From the NCBI GenBank assembly GCA_030626465.1, contig DAOUOU010000001.1:1-43128 (forward strand): DNA of 43,128 nt, written 5' to 3'. Below the pieces are notes generated by a model. That model was not told the DNA's origin and searched no databases. It worked only from the letters and a program-made list of their open reading frames with translations. Of this stretch, positions 1-7,348 are shown one piece after another (position 1 is the stretch's first letter; the number at the start of each line of letters is the position of its first letter). The position numbers and the translations under genes were made by a program. This DNA is from Bacteroidales bacterium (GTDB lineage: Bacteria; Bacteroidota; Bacteroidia; Bacteroidales; UBA10428).

Positions 1-1
1 C

Positions 2-1138
2 ATGAATTATTGCAATCTGGTCGTTCAGCACGTACATGAGTATACGGGCAAGCCACAGACTGCCTGGGAAAGTTTGCTCGATACTTCATTTTCCATGAAG
101 CCCCAGATGGTTGAGAATCATTATACAAAGCAAGGAGAAATTTTTTTACAGGATCACGATAACAACATTTATCTGATAAATAAAGCAGGCCGTGTATTAT
201 GGAAACAAAAAATTACTGAACCTCTAAATTCAGATGTATATCAGATTGATTATTACAGGAATGGAAAGCTTCAGCTATTATTCAGTACAGGAAACTATCT
301 GCATCTTATTGACAGGTTCGGGAATTATGTTGAAAGATACCCGGTAAGGTTGCGTGAAAAGGCTTCGGCCGGGATGTCTCTTTTTGACTACGAAGACAAT
401 GAAAACTACCGCATCTTTATCCCTTGTATCAATAACAAAGTATACGCTTATTCAAAGGAAGGAAATTTAATTGGCGGATGGCAATTTGAAGGGAGTGATT
501 ATCCTATAGAAAGCAAAGTGTGCCATTTTCGGGTAAACGAGAAAGATTTCATTATTATCGGTGATAAATATAGAATCTGGATTCTTGACAGACGTGGGAA
601 TATTCGGATTAAAGTAGAGGATATGGTGGCAAAATCAGGAAATAATAACTACCATCTTGAACGTTCAGATAATCTTGAAACTTCAAGAATTGTCACAACA
701 GATACCTTAGGAAATGTAATTTCAATATATTTTGACGGACACACGAAGGTTGAATCTTTTCAGACATTAAGTAGTCAGCATTATTTTGATTTTAAAGATG
801 TGGATGCAGACGGAAAGAAAGATTATATTTTCCTTGACGAGAATACTCTGTCTGTTTATACACAAAAAAAGAAAGAGATAATAAAATTTAATTTTCCTTC
901 GCCAATTAAGTATCGTCCAATATACTTTCGATTTTCATCAGGTGATAGAAAACTTGGTTTAGTTGATGTTGATGATAACAAAATATACCTGCTGAATAAT
1001 AATGGATCAATATATAAGGGATTCCCGCTTGAGGGTACAACTCTTTTCACAATAGGTAACCTGGATCGGACAAACAATAATTTTAATCTTATTGTCGGGG
1101 GCAGGAATAACTTTTTGTATAACTATTCCGTACAATAA
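2..1138 (+). CDS. Beta-propeller-like protein, 5' end cut by window edge
   Basis: The reading frame is open from the left edge, so the first Met visible is probably internal and the N-terminus is missing. The 378 visible residues consist of recurring short strands with patterns such as NNIYLINKAGRVLWK, NKVYAYSKEGNLIGG and NKIYLLNNNGSIYKG, which is typical of PQQ- or WD-like beta-propeller blades that repeat about every 40-50 residues. Near residue 265 a DVDADGKKDY stretch resembles the calcium-binding FG-GAP/VCBS loop. The last blade ends a few residues before the stop. I do not recognise a named family. The gene is followed after 22 bases by a lipoprotein gene and then a DUF5723 gene on the same strand, so an extracytoplasmic role is likely but inferred. 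No signal peptide can be judged because the start is missing. Confidence 0.75.
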   Translation: MNYCNLVVQHVHEYTGKPQTAWESLLDTSFSMKPQMVENHYTKQGEIFLQDHDNNIYLINKAGRVLWKQKITEPLNSDVYQIDYYRNGKLQLLFSTGNYLHLIDRFGNYVERYPVRLREKASAGMSLFDYEDNENYRIFIPCINNKVYAYSKEGNLIGGWQFEGSDYPIESKVCHFRVNEKDFIIIGDKYRIWILDRRGNIRIKVEDMVAKSGNNNYHLERSDNLETSRIVTTDTLGNVISIYFDGHTKVESFQTLSSQHYFDFKDVDADGKKDYIFLDENTLSVYTQKKKEIIKFNFPSPIKYRPIYFRFSSGDRKLGLVDVDDNKIYLLNNNGSIYKGFPLEGTTLFTIGNLDRTNNNFNLIVGGRNNFLYNYSVQ

Positions 1139-1160
1139 GAGGAATAAAAAACATAAGGTA

Positions 1161-1826
1161 ATGAAGATGAGCAAATTATTGCTTCTGGCATTGTTATTTT
1201 CAAGTCTTGTTGCATGTATAAAAGAGGAGATCGACTTTGACAATTTGTCTGGCGAAATTGAGCTTGAACGGGATATAGCAATGCCTCTGATGCATGGATC
1301 TTTGCAATTTGAGGATTTTAGTGATCGTGATTACGATTCTTTACTCATCATTGATAATGATACAATAAAACTTTATCTCGTTGAGAATATTGGTTTCACA
1401 GACACTCTGCCAATGACTGATCTGGGTACTGATATAGTATTTGAGTTTATGAATCTCCATTATGAATTTATTAATCAATTACCTGTTGGCCTTGATATAC
1501 AGTTCTATTTATTTGATTCTATTCAATCTCAGAATATCGACACTATTTTTCTAAGCGATATACCCGGGAAGTTATTCTTAGATCCGGCTCCTGTGGATAA
1601 TAATGGTATTGTCATTGATGATCAGGTGGTTACAACGACAGGCTTTGTCTCTTTTGACGAGGAAAAACTGGATAGATTCTTTAATGAAACAACACATCTG
1701 ATTTTTGATGCAATAGTACCTTCAACAGGGGGATATGTTAAAATTCTTGATTATTACTCCCTGGATTTCAGGCTCGGTATTGAAGCAAGGGGTACCTGGG
1801 TAACAGATCTCGATTCCATAAATTAA
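1161..1826 (+). CDS. Predicted lipoprotein of unknown function
   Basis: The protein has 221 residues when started at ATG 1161 (MKMSKLLLL). The N-terminus has two Lys, a hydrophobic stretch and the lipobox LVAC, with Cys19 as the predicted lipidated residue. This makes it an envelope lipoprotein. The frame is open upstream to 1092, but that start lies inside the previous gene and would bury the signal peptide, so I reject it. The mature part is acidic, with many Asp/Glu and alternating hydrophobic residues (ELERDIAMPLMHGSL, FDAIVPSTGGYVKIL), suggesting beta-rich structure. No catalytic motif is visible and I do not recognise the family. It sits 22 bases after the propeller gene and 7 bases before the DUF5723 gene, so the three are probably co-transcribed. 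Confidence 0.8.
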   Translation: MKMSKLLLLALLFSSLVACIKEEIDFDNLSGEIELERDIAMPLMHGSLQFEDFSDRDYDSLLIIDNDTIKLYLVENIGFTDTLPMTDLGTDIVFEFMNLHYEFINQLPVGLDIQFYLFDSIQSQNIDTIFLSDIPGKLFLDPAPVDNNGIVIDDQVVTTTGFVSFDEEKLDRFFNETTHLIFDAIVPSTGGYVKILDYYSLDFRLGIEARGTWVTDLDSIN

Positions 1827-1833
1827 TTTTTGT

Positions 1834-3279
1834 ATGATATTCTCCAGAATTAATATATTAGTTATACTTTTTTTGACTTTGTGCATGAACCTTTCGGCAC
1901 AGGTGAATACCCTGTATTATATGACGGGAGTCCCTCAATCGTATTATCTGAATCCCGCAACTCAACCAGGATGTAATTTCTTCCTGGGTGTACCTGTTGC
2001 TTCATCTGTGTATTTTAGCGGTTACAACAGCTCACTGAGTCTTGACGATCTTTTCTGGACTGATGCTGAAACAGGTCAATTGATTCATCCTTTTCATCCG
2101 AGTGCAGATATAGATAAATTCCTTGAGAATTTTGAGAATGAAAATTATGTGAGTGGAAATTTTGCTTTTAATTTAATTTCTTTTGGTTTTCGCGTTAAGG
2201 AAATGTATTTTACTTTAGATGTTACTTCCCGTGCAAAAGAACGCTTTTCATATCCGGGCGATTTGGTTAGTTTGATAGTAAGGGGCAATACCAATGGAGA
2301 AACTTTTGATTTTAGTGCAATCGGATTTGAATTGATAGAACATGTTGAATACGGACTGGGAATATCCAGAAAGTTCAGTGATCAGTTATCCGTAGGAATA
2401 AGGCCAAAAATATTAACTGGTATTGCAGCAATAACGTGGCCCGAATCAGATATCTCGCTTTATACTTCAGTCAGGGAATGGACGATCAATTCAAACCTGA
2501 ACATGAATGTATCACTACCCGGGTATACTATTCTTACTGACGAAGATGGCGTAATTGATCTTGAAAGTGGATTGGTGTTTGACTCAACATTGAATTCTGT
2601 AAATGATTATAAAAAAATAGCAACAGGTAATCCGGGGTTGGGAATAGATTGTGGGGTACATTACAGACCGATCGATCAACTGGAAATATCTGCCAGCGTA
2701 GTGGATCTGGGGTACATCAAATGGAAGAATTATGCACATAGGGTATCACTTAATGATTCATATTCTTTTGAAGGAGTTGAGTTTAGTGTGAGAGATACAA
2801 GCTTTTTAGATAATATGATTGATACAATTTTGTCAAATCTTGAGCTTACAGGTACAAATGAAAGTTTCAGAACAACACTCGAACCAAAAATATTTGTTGC
2901 CGGAAGGTATTTTATTGTTCCCGGTTTTGATGTGGGACAGGTATCCCGGTTCAATTTTTCAAAAGAAGGATTTCAATACAACCTGACGCTTCTTGCAAAC
3001 TGGCGCCCTTCTCCTTTAGTTTCATTATCAGGAAGTTATAGTCCCATCGGAGGTTCGGCAAAAAGTTTTGGACTGGGGTTATCCGTCCGGTTGGGACCAT
3101 TTCATATGTATTTTGTGTCAGATTATTTAACTACAACGTATAATCTGGTTGAGGCAGTACCTCTTCCCAATGATATCAGGAGGTATACCTTCCGTTATGG
3201 GCTTAATCTTGTATTTGGCTGCAATGAGAATAAAAAACTCAGACGTGATAAACCTATGTATTATTCTGATGAATATTAA
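1834..3279 (+). CDS. DUF5723 family predicted outer-membrane protein
   Basis: This 481-residue protein starts with a signal peptide (MIFSRINILVILFLTLCMNLSAQ) that likely ends at AQ. The mature protein begins with NTLYYMTGVPQSYYLNPA; an early Asn-Pro-Ala also occurs in many Bacteroidota outer-membrane barrels such as the PorV/FadL-like group. The rest is rich in alternating strands (LSVGIRPKILTGIAAITWP, LGLSVRLGPFHMYFVSDYL) and ends in a short polar tail (RRDKPMYYSDEY). I match it to DUF5723, a Bacteroidota family without assigned function. It most likely forms an outer-membrane beta-barrel, but that is inference from strand pattern and signal peptide. It lies directly after a lipoprotein gene, which may encode a partner. 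Confidence 0.72.
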   Translation: MIFSRINILVILFLTLCMNLSAQVNTLYYMTGVPQSYYLNPATQPGCNFFLGVPVASSVYFSGYNSSLSLDDLFWTDAETGQLIHPFHPSADIDKFLENFENENYVSGNFAFNLISFGFRVKEMYFTLDVTSRAKERFSYPGDLVSLIVRGNTNGETFDFSAIGFELIEHVEYGLGISRKFSDQLSVGIRPKILTGIAAITWPESDISLYTSVREWTINSNLNMNVSLPGYTILTDEDGVIDLESGLVFDSTLNSVNDYKKIATGNPGLGIDCGVHYRPIDQLEISASVVDLGYIKWKNYAHRVSLNDSYSFEGVEFSVRDTSFLDNMIDTILSNLELTGTNESFRTTLEPKIFVAGRYFIVPGFDVGQVSRFNFSKEGFQYNLTLLANWRPSPLVSLSGSYSPIGGSAKSFGLGLSVRLGPFHMYFVSDYLTTTYNLVEAVPLPNDIRRYTFRYGLNLVFGCNENKKLRRDKPMYYSDEY

Positions 3280-3287
3280 TACTTTTG
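3280..3287 (+). promoter_or_regulatory. Candidate -7 promoter element for DUF4834 gene
   Basis: The octamer TACTTTTG matches the Bacteroidota -7 consensus TAnnTTTG and lies 25 bases before the ATG of the next gene, just after the DUF5723 stop. No TTG/TTTG lies 17-23 bases upstream, so only one element supports it. Confidence 0.35.
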
Positions 3288-3312
3288 TAGCGTATTACTA
3301 ATTTATTTATTT

Positions 3313-3552
3313 ATGTTTCTTGTCAGGTTTATCCTCCTGGTTATATTTCTTTATTTAATATTCCGGATTATTATTCTTATTGTCATTGGCCTGAACAGAA
3401 AGAAGAATATGCGTTCTGATTCTGGAAATCAATATTCTCATAGCAGGAAGGACGGACACGTGACTGTAAATTTTAAATCATCCGATAAAAGTAAGAAGAT
3501 ATCCAAAGATGAAGGAGAGTATGTAAATTTCGAAGAGATCAAAGATGAATGA
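3313..3552 (+). CDS. DUF4834 family small membrane protein
   Basis: This 79-residue protein has one N-terminal transmembrane helix (about residues 3-27, LVRFILLVIFLYLIFRIIIL), then a short basic RKKNMR stretch and a polar tail ending in YVNFEEIKDE. The arrangement of one helix, a basic stop-transfer and a conserved hydrophobic-acidic C-terminus fits DUF4834, a small family I know only from Bacteroidota. Function is unknown. The positive charges after the helix predict a periplasmic N-terminus and cytoplasmic tail. It follows the DUF5723 gene by 33 bases and may also have its own promoter at 3280. Transcription probably ends at the hairpin at 3660-3693. Confidence 0.75.
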   Translation: MFLVRFILLVIFLYLIFRIIILIVIGLNRKKNMRSDSGNQYSHSRKDGHVTVNFKSSDKSKKISKDEGEYVNFEEIKDE

Positions 3553-3659
3553 GAGTAAATAAATTAATCTGTTCCCGGTAATTTATATAGTATTCAGTTG
3601 TACAAAGAAAAGAATGTAAAGTTTACTATCGTATTCACATGCATTAAAAGTATTTTCAG

Positions 3660-3693
3660 AAAGAAACATTATAGAGTTTCTTTTATTTTTTTT
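3660..3693 (+). terminator. Intrinsic terminator overlapping the 3' end of mlaF
   Basis: AAAGAAAC (3660-3667) pairs perfectly with GTTTCTTT (3676-3683) around an 8-base loop, and a T-rich tract TATTTTTTTT follows on the plus strand. It would end the DUF4834 transcript. The right arm and T tract are also the last codons of the convergent mlaF gene (stop at 3669-3671). The stem is AT-rich, so its strength is uncertain. Confidence 0.5.
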
Positions 3694-4421
3694 GCAAGAT
3701 TGGAAGCAAAAACAAAATCGTTCAGATATTTATCATTCGAAGTAAGAATATCATCTTTTGTACCTTCCCAGCATTTTATGCCCTGATGAATAAACATAAT
3801 TTTCTCACCAATTTCCATAACAGAATTCATATCGTGAGTGTTAACAATGGTTGTAATATTAAATTCATGCGTAATATCACTGATAAGATTGTCTATAACA
3901 ATTGCAGTTTTTGGGTCCAGGCCGGAATTAGGTTCGTCGCAAAAGAGGTATTTCGGATTTTGAACAATAGCCCTTGCAATGGCAACCCTCTTTTTCATTC
4001 CACCACTAAGTTCGGCAGGATATAGACTTTTTACATTATGAAGGTTCACTCTGTCAAGACAAAAATTAACTCTCTTGCTTTTTTCTTTTGTGGTCATTTT
4101 AGAAAACATATCAAGAGGGAACCTGACATTATCATCGACAGTCAGCGAATCAAATAAAGCACTTCCCTGGAAGAGTTTCCCCATCTCACGCCTAAGCTCC
4201 TGCTTTTGTTTTATAGTCATTGATACAAAATCGCGATCGTGATAGAAAATACTGCCAGAATCAATAGGATGGAGCCCTATAATAGATTTGATCAAAACAG
4301 TTTTACCCGAACCACTTTTCCCGATTATCAGATTCGTTTTACCTTCCTCGAAGGTAACAGATACATCGTTAAGAACAGTTTCAGTGTTAAATTTCTTATA
4401 AATATGTTCTACTCTAATCAT
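3669..4421 (-). CDS. mlaF: MlaF-type lipid transport ABC ATPase
   Basis: This 250-residue ABC ATPase has Walker A GKSGSGKT (34-41), the signature LSGGM (138-142), Walker B ending in LFCDEP (Glu163) and the switch His196 in NTHD. The sequence around the signature (AELSGGMKKRVAIARAI) and the Walker B continuation NSGLDP are characteristic of the MlaF/YrbF group that powers phospholipid movement between inner and outer membranes. Its start overlaps the stop of the permease gene by one base (TAATG), which indicates translational coupling. No MlaD (MCE-domain) gene is next to it here, although one would normally complete the complex. The symbol is given by family; substrate direction is not shown by the sequence. 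Confidence 0.9.
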   Translation of the reverse strand: MIRVEHIYKKFNTETVLNDVSVTFEEGKTNLIIGKSGSGKTVLIKSIIGLHPIDSGSIFYHDRDFVSMTIKQKQELRREMGKLFQGSALFDSLTVDDNVRFPLDMFSKMTTKEKSKRVNFCLDRVNLHNVKSLYPAELSGGMKKRVAIARAIVQNPKYLFCDEPNSGLDPKTAIVIDNLISDITHEFNITTIVNTHDMNSVMEIGEKIMFIHQGIKCWEGTKDDILTSNDKYLNDFVFASNLAKKIKETL

Positions 4422-5161
4422 TAAGCCAGTAAAAGTTGTGTAAGTATAACATTGAAAAGAAGAATTAATACGCTACTGGTAACAACTCCTTTTGTGCTTG
4501 AACGCCCAACCTCCAGTGCGCCCCCTTTAACATAATAACCAAAAAAAGCCGGGACGGATGTAATTATGATAGCAAAAACTACAGTTTTTACCAAAGAATA
4601 GGTTATGTAAAAAGGAATGAACCAGTATTGTATTCCATAAATATAATCTGTAGATGTAAGTGCACCGGTAACAACAGCTGCTGCCCATCCTCCAAATACT
4701 CCAACGAACATGCTTATTAAAGTAAGTATGGGATTAAAGAGAACAGCGGCAATTATTTTTGGCAGGATTAAAAAGCTCGCTGAGTTTACACCCATTATCT
4801 CCAGCGCATCAATTTGTTCGGTTATTCTCATATGACCGATTTCTGAAGCTATGCTTGAACCCACTTTTCCGGCAAGTATCAATCCCACAATTGTTGAAGA
4901 GAATTCAAGTAGCATGCTGTCACGTGCTGTCAATCCAATCAGGTAAAGAGGGATAAGCGGATTTTCAAGATTATACCTTGTTTGCAGGGTAATAACTGCA
5001 CCCATGAAGATAGAAATAATAATGACAATTCCTATAGAGTTAATACCAAGGCTTTCAATTTCTTTCAGTACCTGCCTGTAGTAAATTTTATTTTTTTCAG
5101 GCTTTGAAAAAACACGATTCATTAAAATAAAATATTTTCCGATTTGTTCGAGTATCTTCAT
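4421..5161 (-). CDS. mlaE: MlaE-type ABC transporter permease
   Basis: This 246-residue integral membrane protein has the MlaE/YrbE family core GKVGSSIASEIGHMRITEQIDALEIMGV at about residues 117-144, written here only to place it: the key parts are SEIGHMRITEQ and DALEIMGV. It has roughly five hydrophobic segments (for example SIGIVIIISIFMGAVITL and VFAIIITSVPAFFGYYV). It is the inner-membrane permease of the Mla phospholipid system and partners the ATPase encoded immediately after it. Length is normal for the family. The gene is divergent from manC across 152 bases. In that gap I see no good minus-strand TAnnTTTG, so its promoter is unresolved. Confidence 0.9.
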   Translation of the reverse strand: MKILEQIGKYFILMNRVFSKPEKNKIYYRQVLKEIESLGINSIGIVIIISIFMGAVITLQTRYNLENPLIPLYLIGLTARDSMLLEFSSTIVGLILAGKVGSSIASEIGHMRITEQIDALEIMGVNSASFLILPKIIAAVLFNPILTLISMFVGVFGGWAAAVVTGALTSTDYIYGIQYWFIPFYITYSLVKTVVFAIIITSVPAFFGYYVKGGALEVGRSSTKGVVTSSVLILLFNVILTQLLLA

Positions 5162-5211
5162 GAATTCGGTGTTTTAACGAAAATACAAATAAATAGCAAA
5201 ATTGATTGATT

Positions 5212-5219
5212 TAAATTTG
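5212..5219 (+). promoter_or_regulatory. Weak candidate -7 element upstream of manC
   Basis: TAAATTTG matches TAnnTTTG, but it is 94 bases before the manC start and has no TTG at the expected 17-23 base spacing. It is in the mlaE/manC divergent gap, where a manC promoter must lie. Confidence 0.25.
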
Positions 5220-5313
5220 GCTTGTTAATAGCAACATCTATCAAAATAGTTGATCAATATACTTTCAATTTCTTATATTAGACAATAGTAAACAAACAAG
5301 TGAGCATAAAATT

Positions 5314-6408
5314 ATGGATAAAAATAATTTTTGCGTTATTATGGCAGGTGGTATAGGAAGTAGATTCTGGCCACTAAGCCGAACAAAAAAGCCTAAACAG
5401 TTTTTGGATATTCTTGGTACGGGAAGTACACTCCTTCAGCAAACCCATAATAGATTTACCAGGATTATGCCGAAGGAAAACATTTTTATAGTATCAAACG
5501 AGGAGTATTGTGATATTATTATGAATCAACTTCCGGGTATTAGCAAAGAACAGATTCTTCTGGAACCCCTGCGCAGAAATACAGCTCCTTGTATTGCCTA
5601 TGCAAATTACAAGATCAGGGAAACGGCGCCTGAAGCAAATATTGTTGTTGCTCCTTCAGATCATCTGATAATGAAAGAAGATGAATTTCTTAAAGTGATA
5701 GAGAAAGGGCTTGAATTTGTTACTGAAAATGATTCCTTATTGACTTTGGGAATTCGACCCAGCCGGCCCGAAACAGGGTATGGATATATTCAAATCACGG
5801 GTGATAAAGATTCAATTGTTGTTAATAAAAGTCTGAGAAAAGTGAAAACTTTCACAGAAAAGCCAGATATGAAAATGGCAAACATTTTTCTCGAAAGTGG
5901 TGACTTTTTTTGGAATTCAGGAATTTTTTTCTGGTCACTTAAATCAATTACCAAAGCATTTGAAACACATCTGAGTGAAGTGGACAGCTTGTTTAAAGAG
6001 GGCATTGGAATTTATAATTCCAAAAAGGAACAGGATTTTATTACTAAAACCTATGCGAAGTGCAAGAACATTTCTATTGATTACGGAATCATGGAAAAAG
6101 CTAATAACGTACACGTTCTTTGTGCTGATTTTGGCTGGTCTGATTTAGGTACCTGGGGATCCTTGTATGATATGTCATCAAAAGACGACAAAGGAAATTC
6201 GGTTCAGGGGAAGAGTGTCTTTCTATATGATTCAGACAATTGTCTGATTAACCTTCCGGATAATAAGCTGGCCGTAATTCAGGGATTGGAAGATTATATT
6301 GTTGTTGATGCAGATAATATCCTGTTGATATGTAAGAAGAAAGATGAACAGAAGATCAAACAATATGTGAATAATGTAAAACTTGAAAAAGGAGAGAATT
6401 TTATTTAA
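5314..6408 (+). CDS. manC: Mannose-1-phosphate guanylyltransferase
   Basis: The enzyme makes GDP-mannose from mannose-1-phosphate and GTP in the cytoplasm, supplying mannose- and fucose-type sugars for surface polysaccharides. The nucleotidyltransferase signature GGIGSRFWPLSR is at residues 12-23, followed by KKPKQFLD; later family blocks are APSDHLI, GYGYI (about residue 152), FTEKPD and FFWNSGIFFW. At 364 residues it is a single-domain guanylyltransferase and lacks the C-terminal phosphomannose isomerase domain of the longer bifunctional ManC/AlgA proteins. It stands alone between divergent mlaE and convergent gldN. Confidence 0.92.
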   Translation: MDKNNFCVIMAGGIGSRFWPLSRTKKPKQFLDILGTGSTLLQQTHNRFTRIMPKENIFIVSNEEYCDIIMNQLPGISKEQILLEPLRRNTAPCIAYANYKIRETAPEANIVVAPSDHLIMKEDEFLKVIEKGLEFVTENDSLLTLGIRPSRPETGYGYIQITGDKDSIVVNKSLRKVKTFTEKPDMKMANIFLESGDFFWNSGIFFWSLKSITKAFETHLSEVDSLFKEGIGIYNSKKEQDFITKTYAKCKNISIDYGIMEKANNVHVLCADFGWSDLGTWGSLYDMSSKDDKGNSVQGKSVFLYDSDNCLINLPDNKLAVIQGLEDYIVVDADNILLICKKKDEQKIKQYVNNVKLEKGENFI

Positions 6409-6418
6409 AGTGGTGAGT

Positions 6419-6448
6419 AAAAAAAAAGGCTACCCTTTGGGCAGCCTT
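6419..6448 (-). terminator. Intrinsic terminator of the gldKLMN operon
   Basis: Stem 6426-6435 (AAGGCTACCC) pairs with 6439-6448 (GGGCAGCCTT) with one mismatch and a 3-base loop. On the minus strand the stem is followed by nine T, which marks it as the end of the gldN transcript, about 22 bases after the gldN stop. On the plus strand no T tract follows, so it serves manC poorly. Confidence 0.82.
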
Positions 6449-6469
6449 GTAAATCTAACTTCTAAACTT

Positions 6470-7333
6470 TTAGAATTCCCACAGATCATGTTCGATATTG
6501 AATAACCATTCTTTTTGCTTTTCGGCTTCAAGCAAAGCATCTACTCCCATGGTATAAGAATTTATCCATCTGTTGTCGTAAACATTCGATACGGCAAAAA
6601 TATGACTTCCGAATCGTCGTTGCATAAAGTAATCATCAAATGATATTCTCTGGGAATCGTTATTCCTGTTAAAGACTTCATGATTTGCCAGAATCGGTCG
6701 TACTTCCGGAAAATACACCCAGAAGGTAGGTGTTTGTAATATTTCATCCGTAGGCATACCCTGATCGTCTTCTCGATTATAAACTCTGATCGGACTAATA
6801 CCTACAATTCTGACTTTCATAACAGAGTGGTTCTTATCGAAAAACCATTTCTCTTTGATCAATAATTTTTTTACCTCGTAGGTTTTTCTGGGATTTTCTA
6901 CTACTATATCTATAAGCTGACCTGTCATGGGGTCTGCTGTTCTTGTAGTATCTGTTCCTGCATCAAATGCTTCATCGACCTGATCTATAGTCATTTGTGC
7001 TGTAAATTCATTAAGCGGATCATTGGTAGAAAATGCTCTTACGCCTTCGTTGTCAATACCCCAGAGTAATAAATCAACCAGATTCATTCTTCCACCGATG
7101 GGTTTTGTAGGATAATAAAGGGGGAGGTTCTGCTTCTGACGCATGTCAATCATCCTGTATACTATCTTTGACCACATGACATCGGCCTCACGTATGTATT
7201 CATACGGAACAGGCTTTTTGAGAGGCACATGTTCTCTTACATAAACTTCCTGTAAATTGTCTTGACCAGATACTTTAAAAGTTACTGTCAAAAACGATAA
7301 TCCGATAAGCAAAAACACAATCTTTTTCATCAT
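6470..7333 (-). CDS. gldN: T9SS protein GldN (PorN)
   Basis: GldN is a periplasmic component that forms a ring with the lipoprotein GldK under the outer membrane in the type IX secretion system. The 287-residue protein has a signal peptide (MKKIVFLLIGLSFLTVTFKVSG), followed by the family blocks YVREHVPLKKPVPYEYIREADVMWSK (split here: VREHVPLKKPVPY, IREADVMWSK) and PLYYPTKPIGGRMNLVDLL. Two Met codons open the frame (7333 and 7330) and either could be used. It is the last gene of the operon, 15 bases after gldM, and is followed by the strong terminator at 6419-6448. Length is normal for GldN/PorN. Confidence 0.93.
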   Translation of the reverse strand: MMKKIVFLLIGLSFLTVTFKVSGQDNLQEVYVREHVPLKKPVPYEYIREADVMWSKIVYRMIDMRQKQNLPLYYPTKPIGGRMNLVDLLLWGIDNEGVRAFSTNDPLNEFTAQMTIDQVDEAFDAGTDTTRTADPMTGQLIDIVVENPRKTYEVKKLLIKEKWFFDKNHSVMKVRIVGISPIRVYNREDDQGMPTDEILQTPTFWVYFPEVRPILANHEVFNRNNDSQRISFDDYFMQRRFGSHIFAVSNVYDNRWINSYTMGVDALLEAEKQKEWLFNIEHDLWEF

Positions 7334-7348
7334 ATCTTGTATTAAAAG

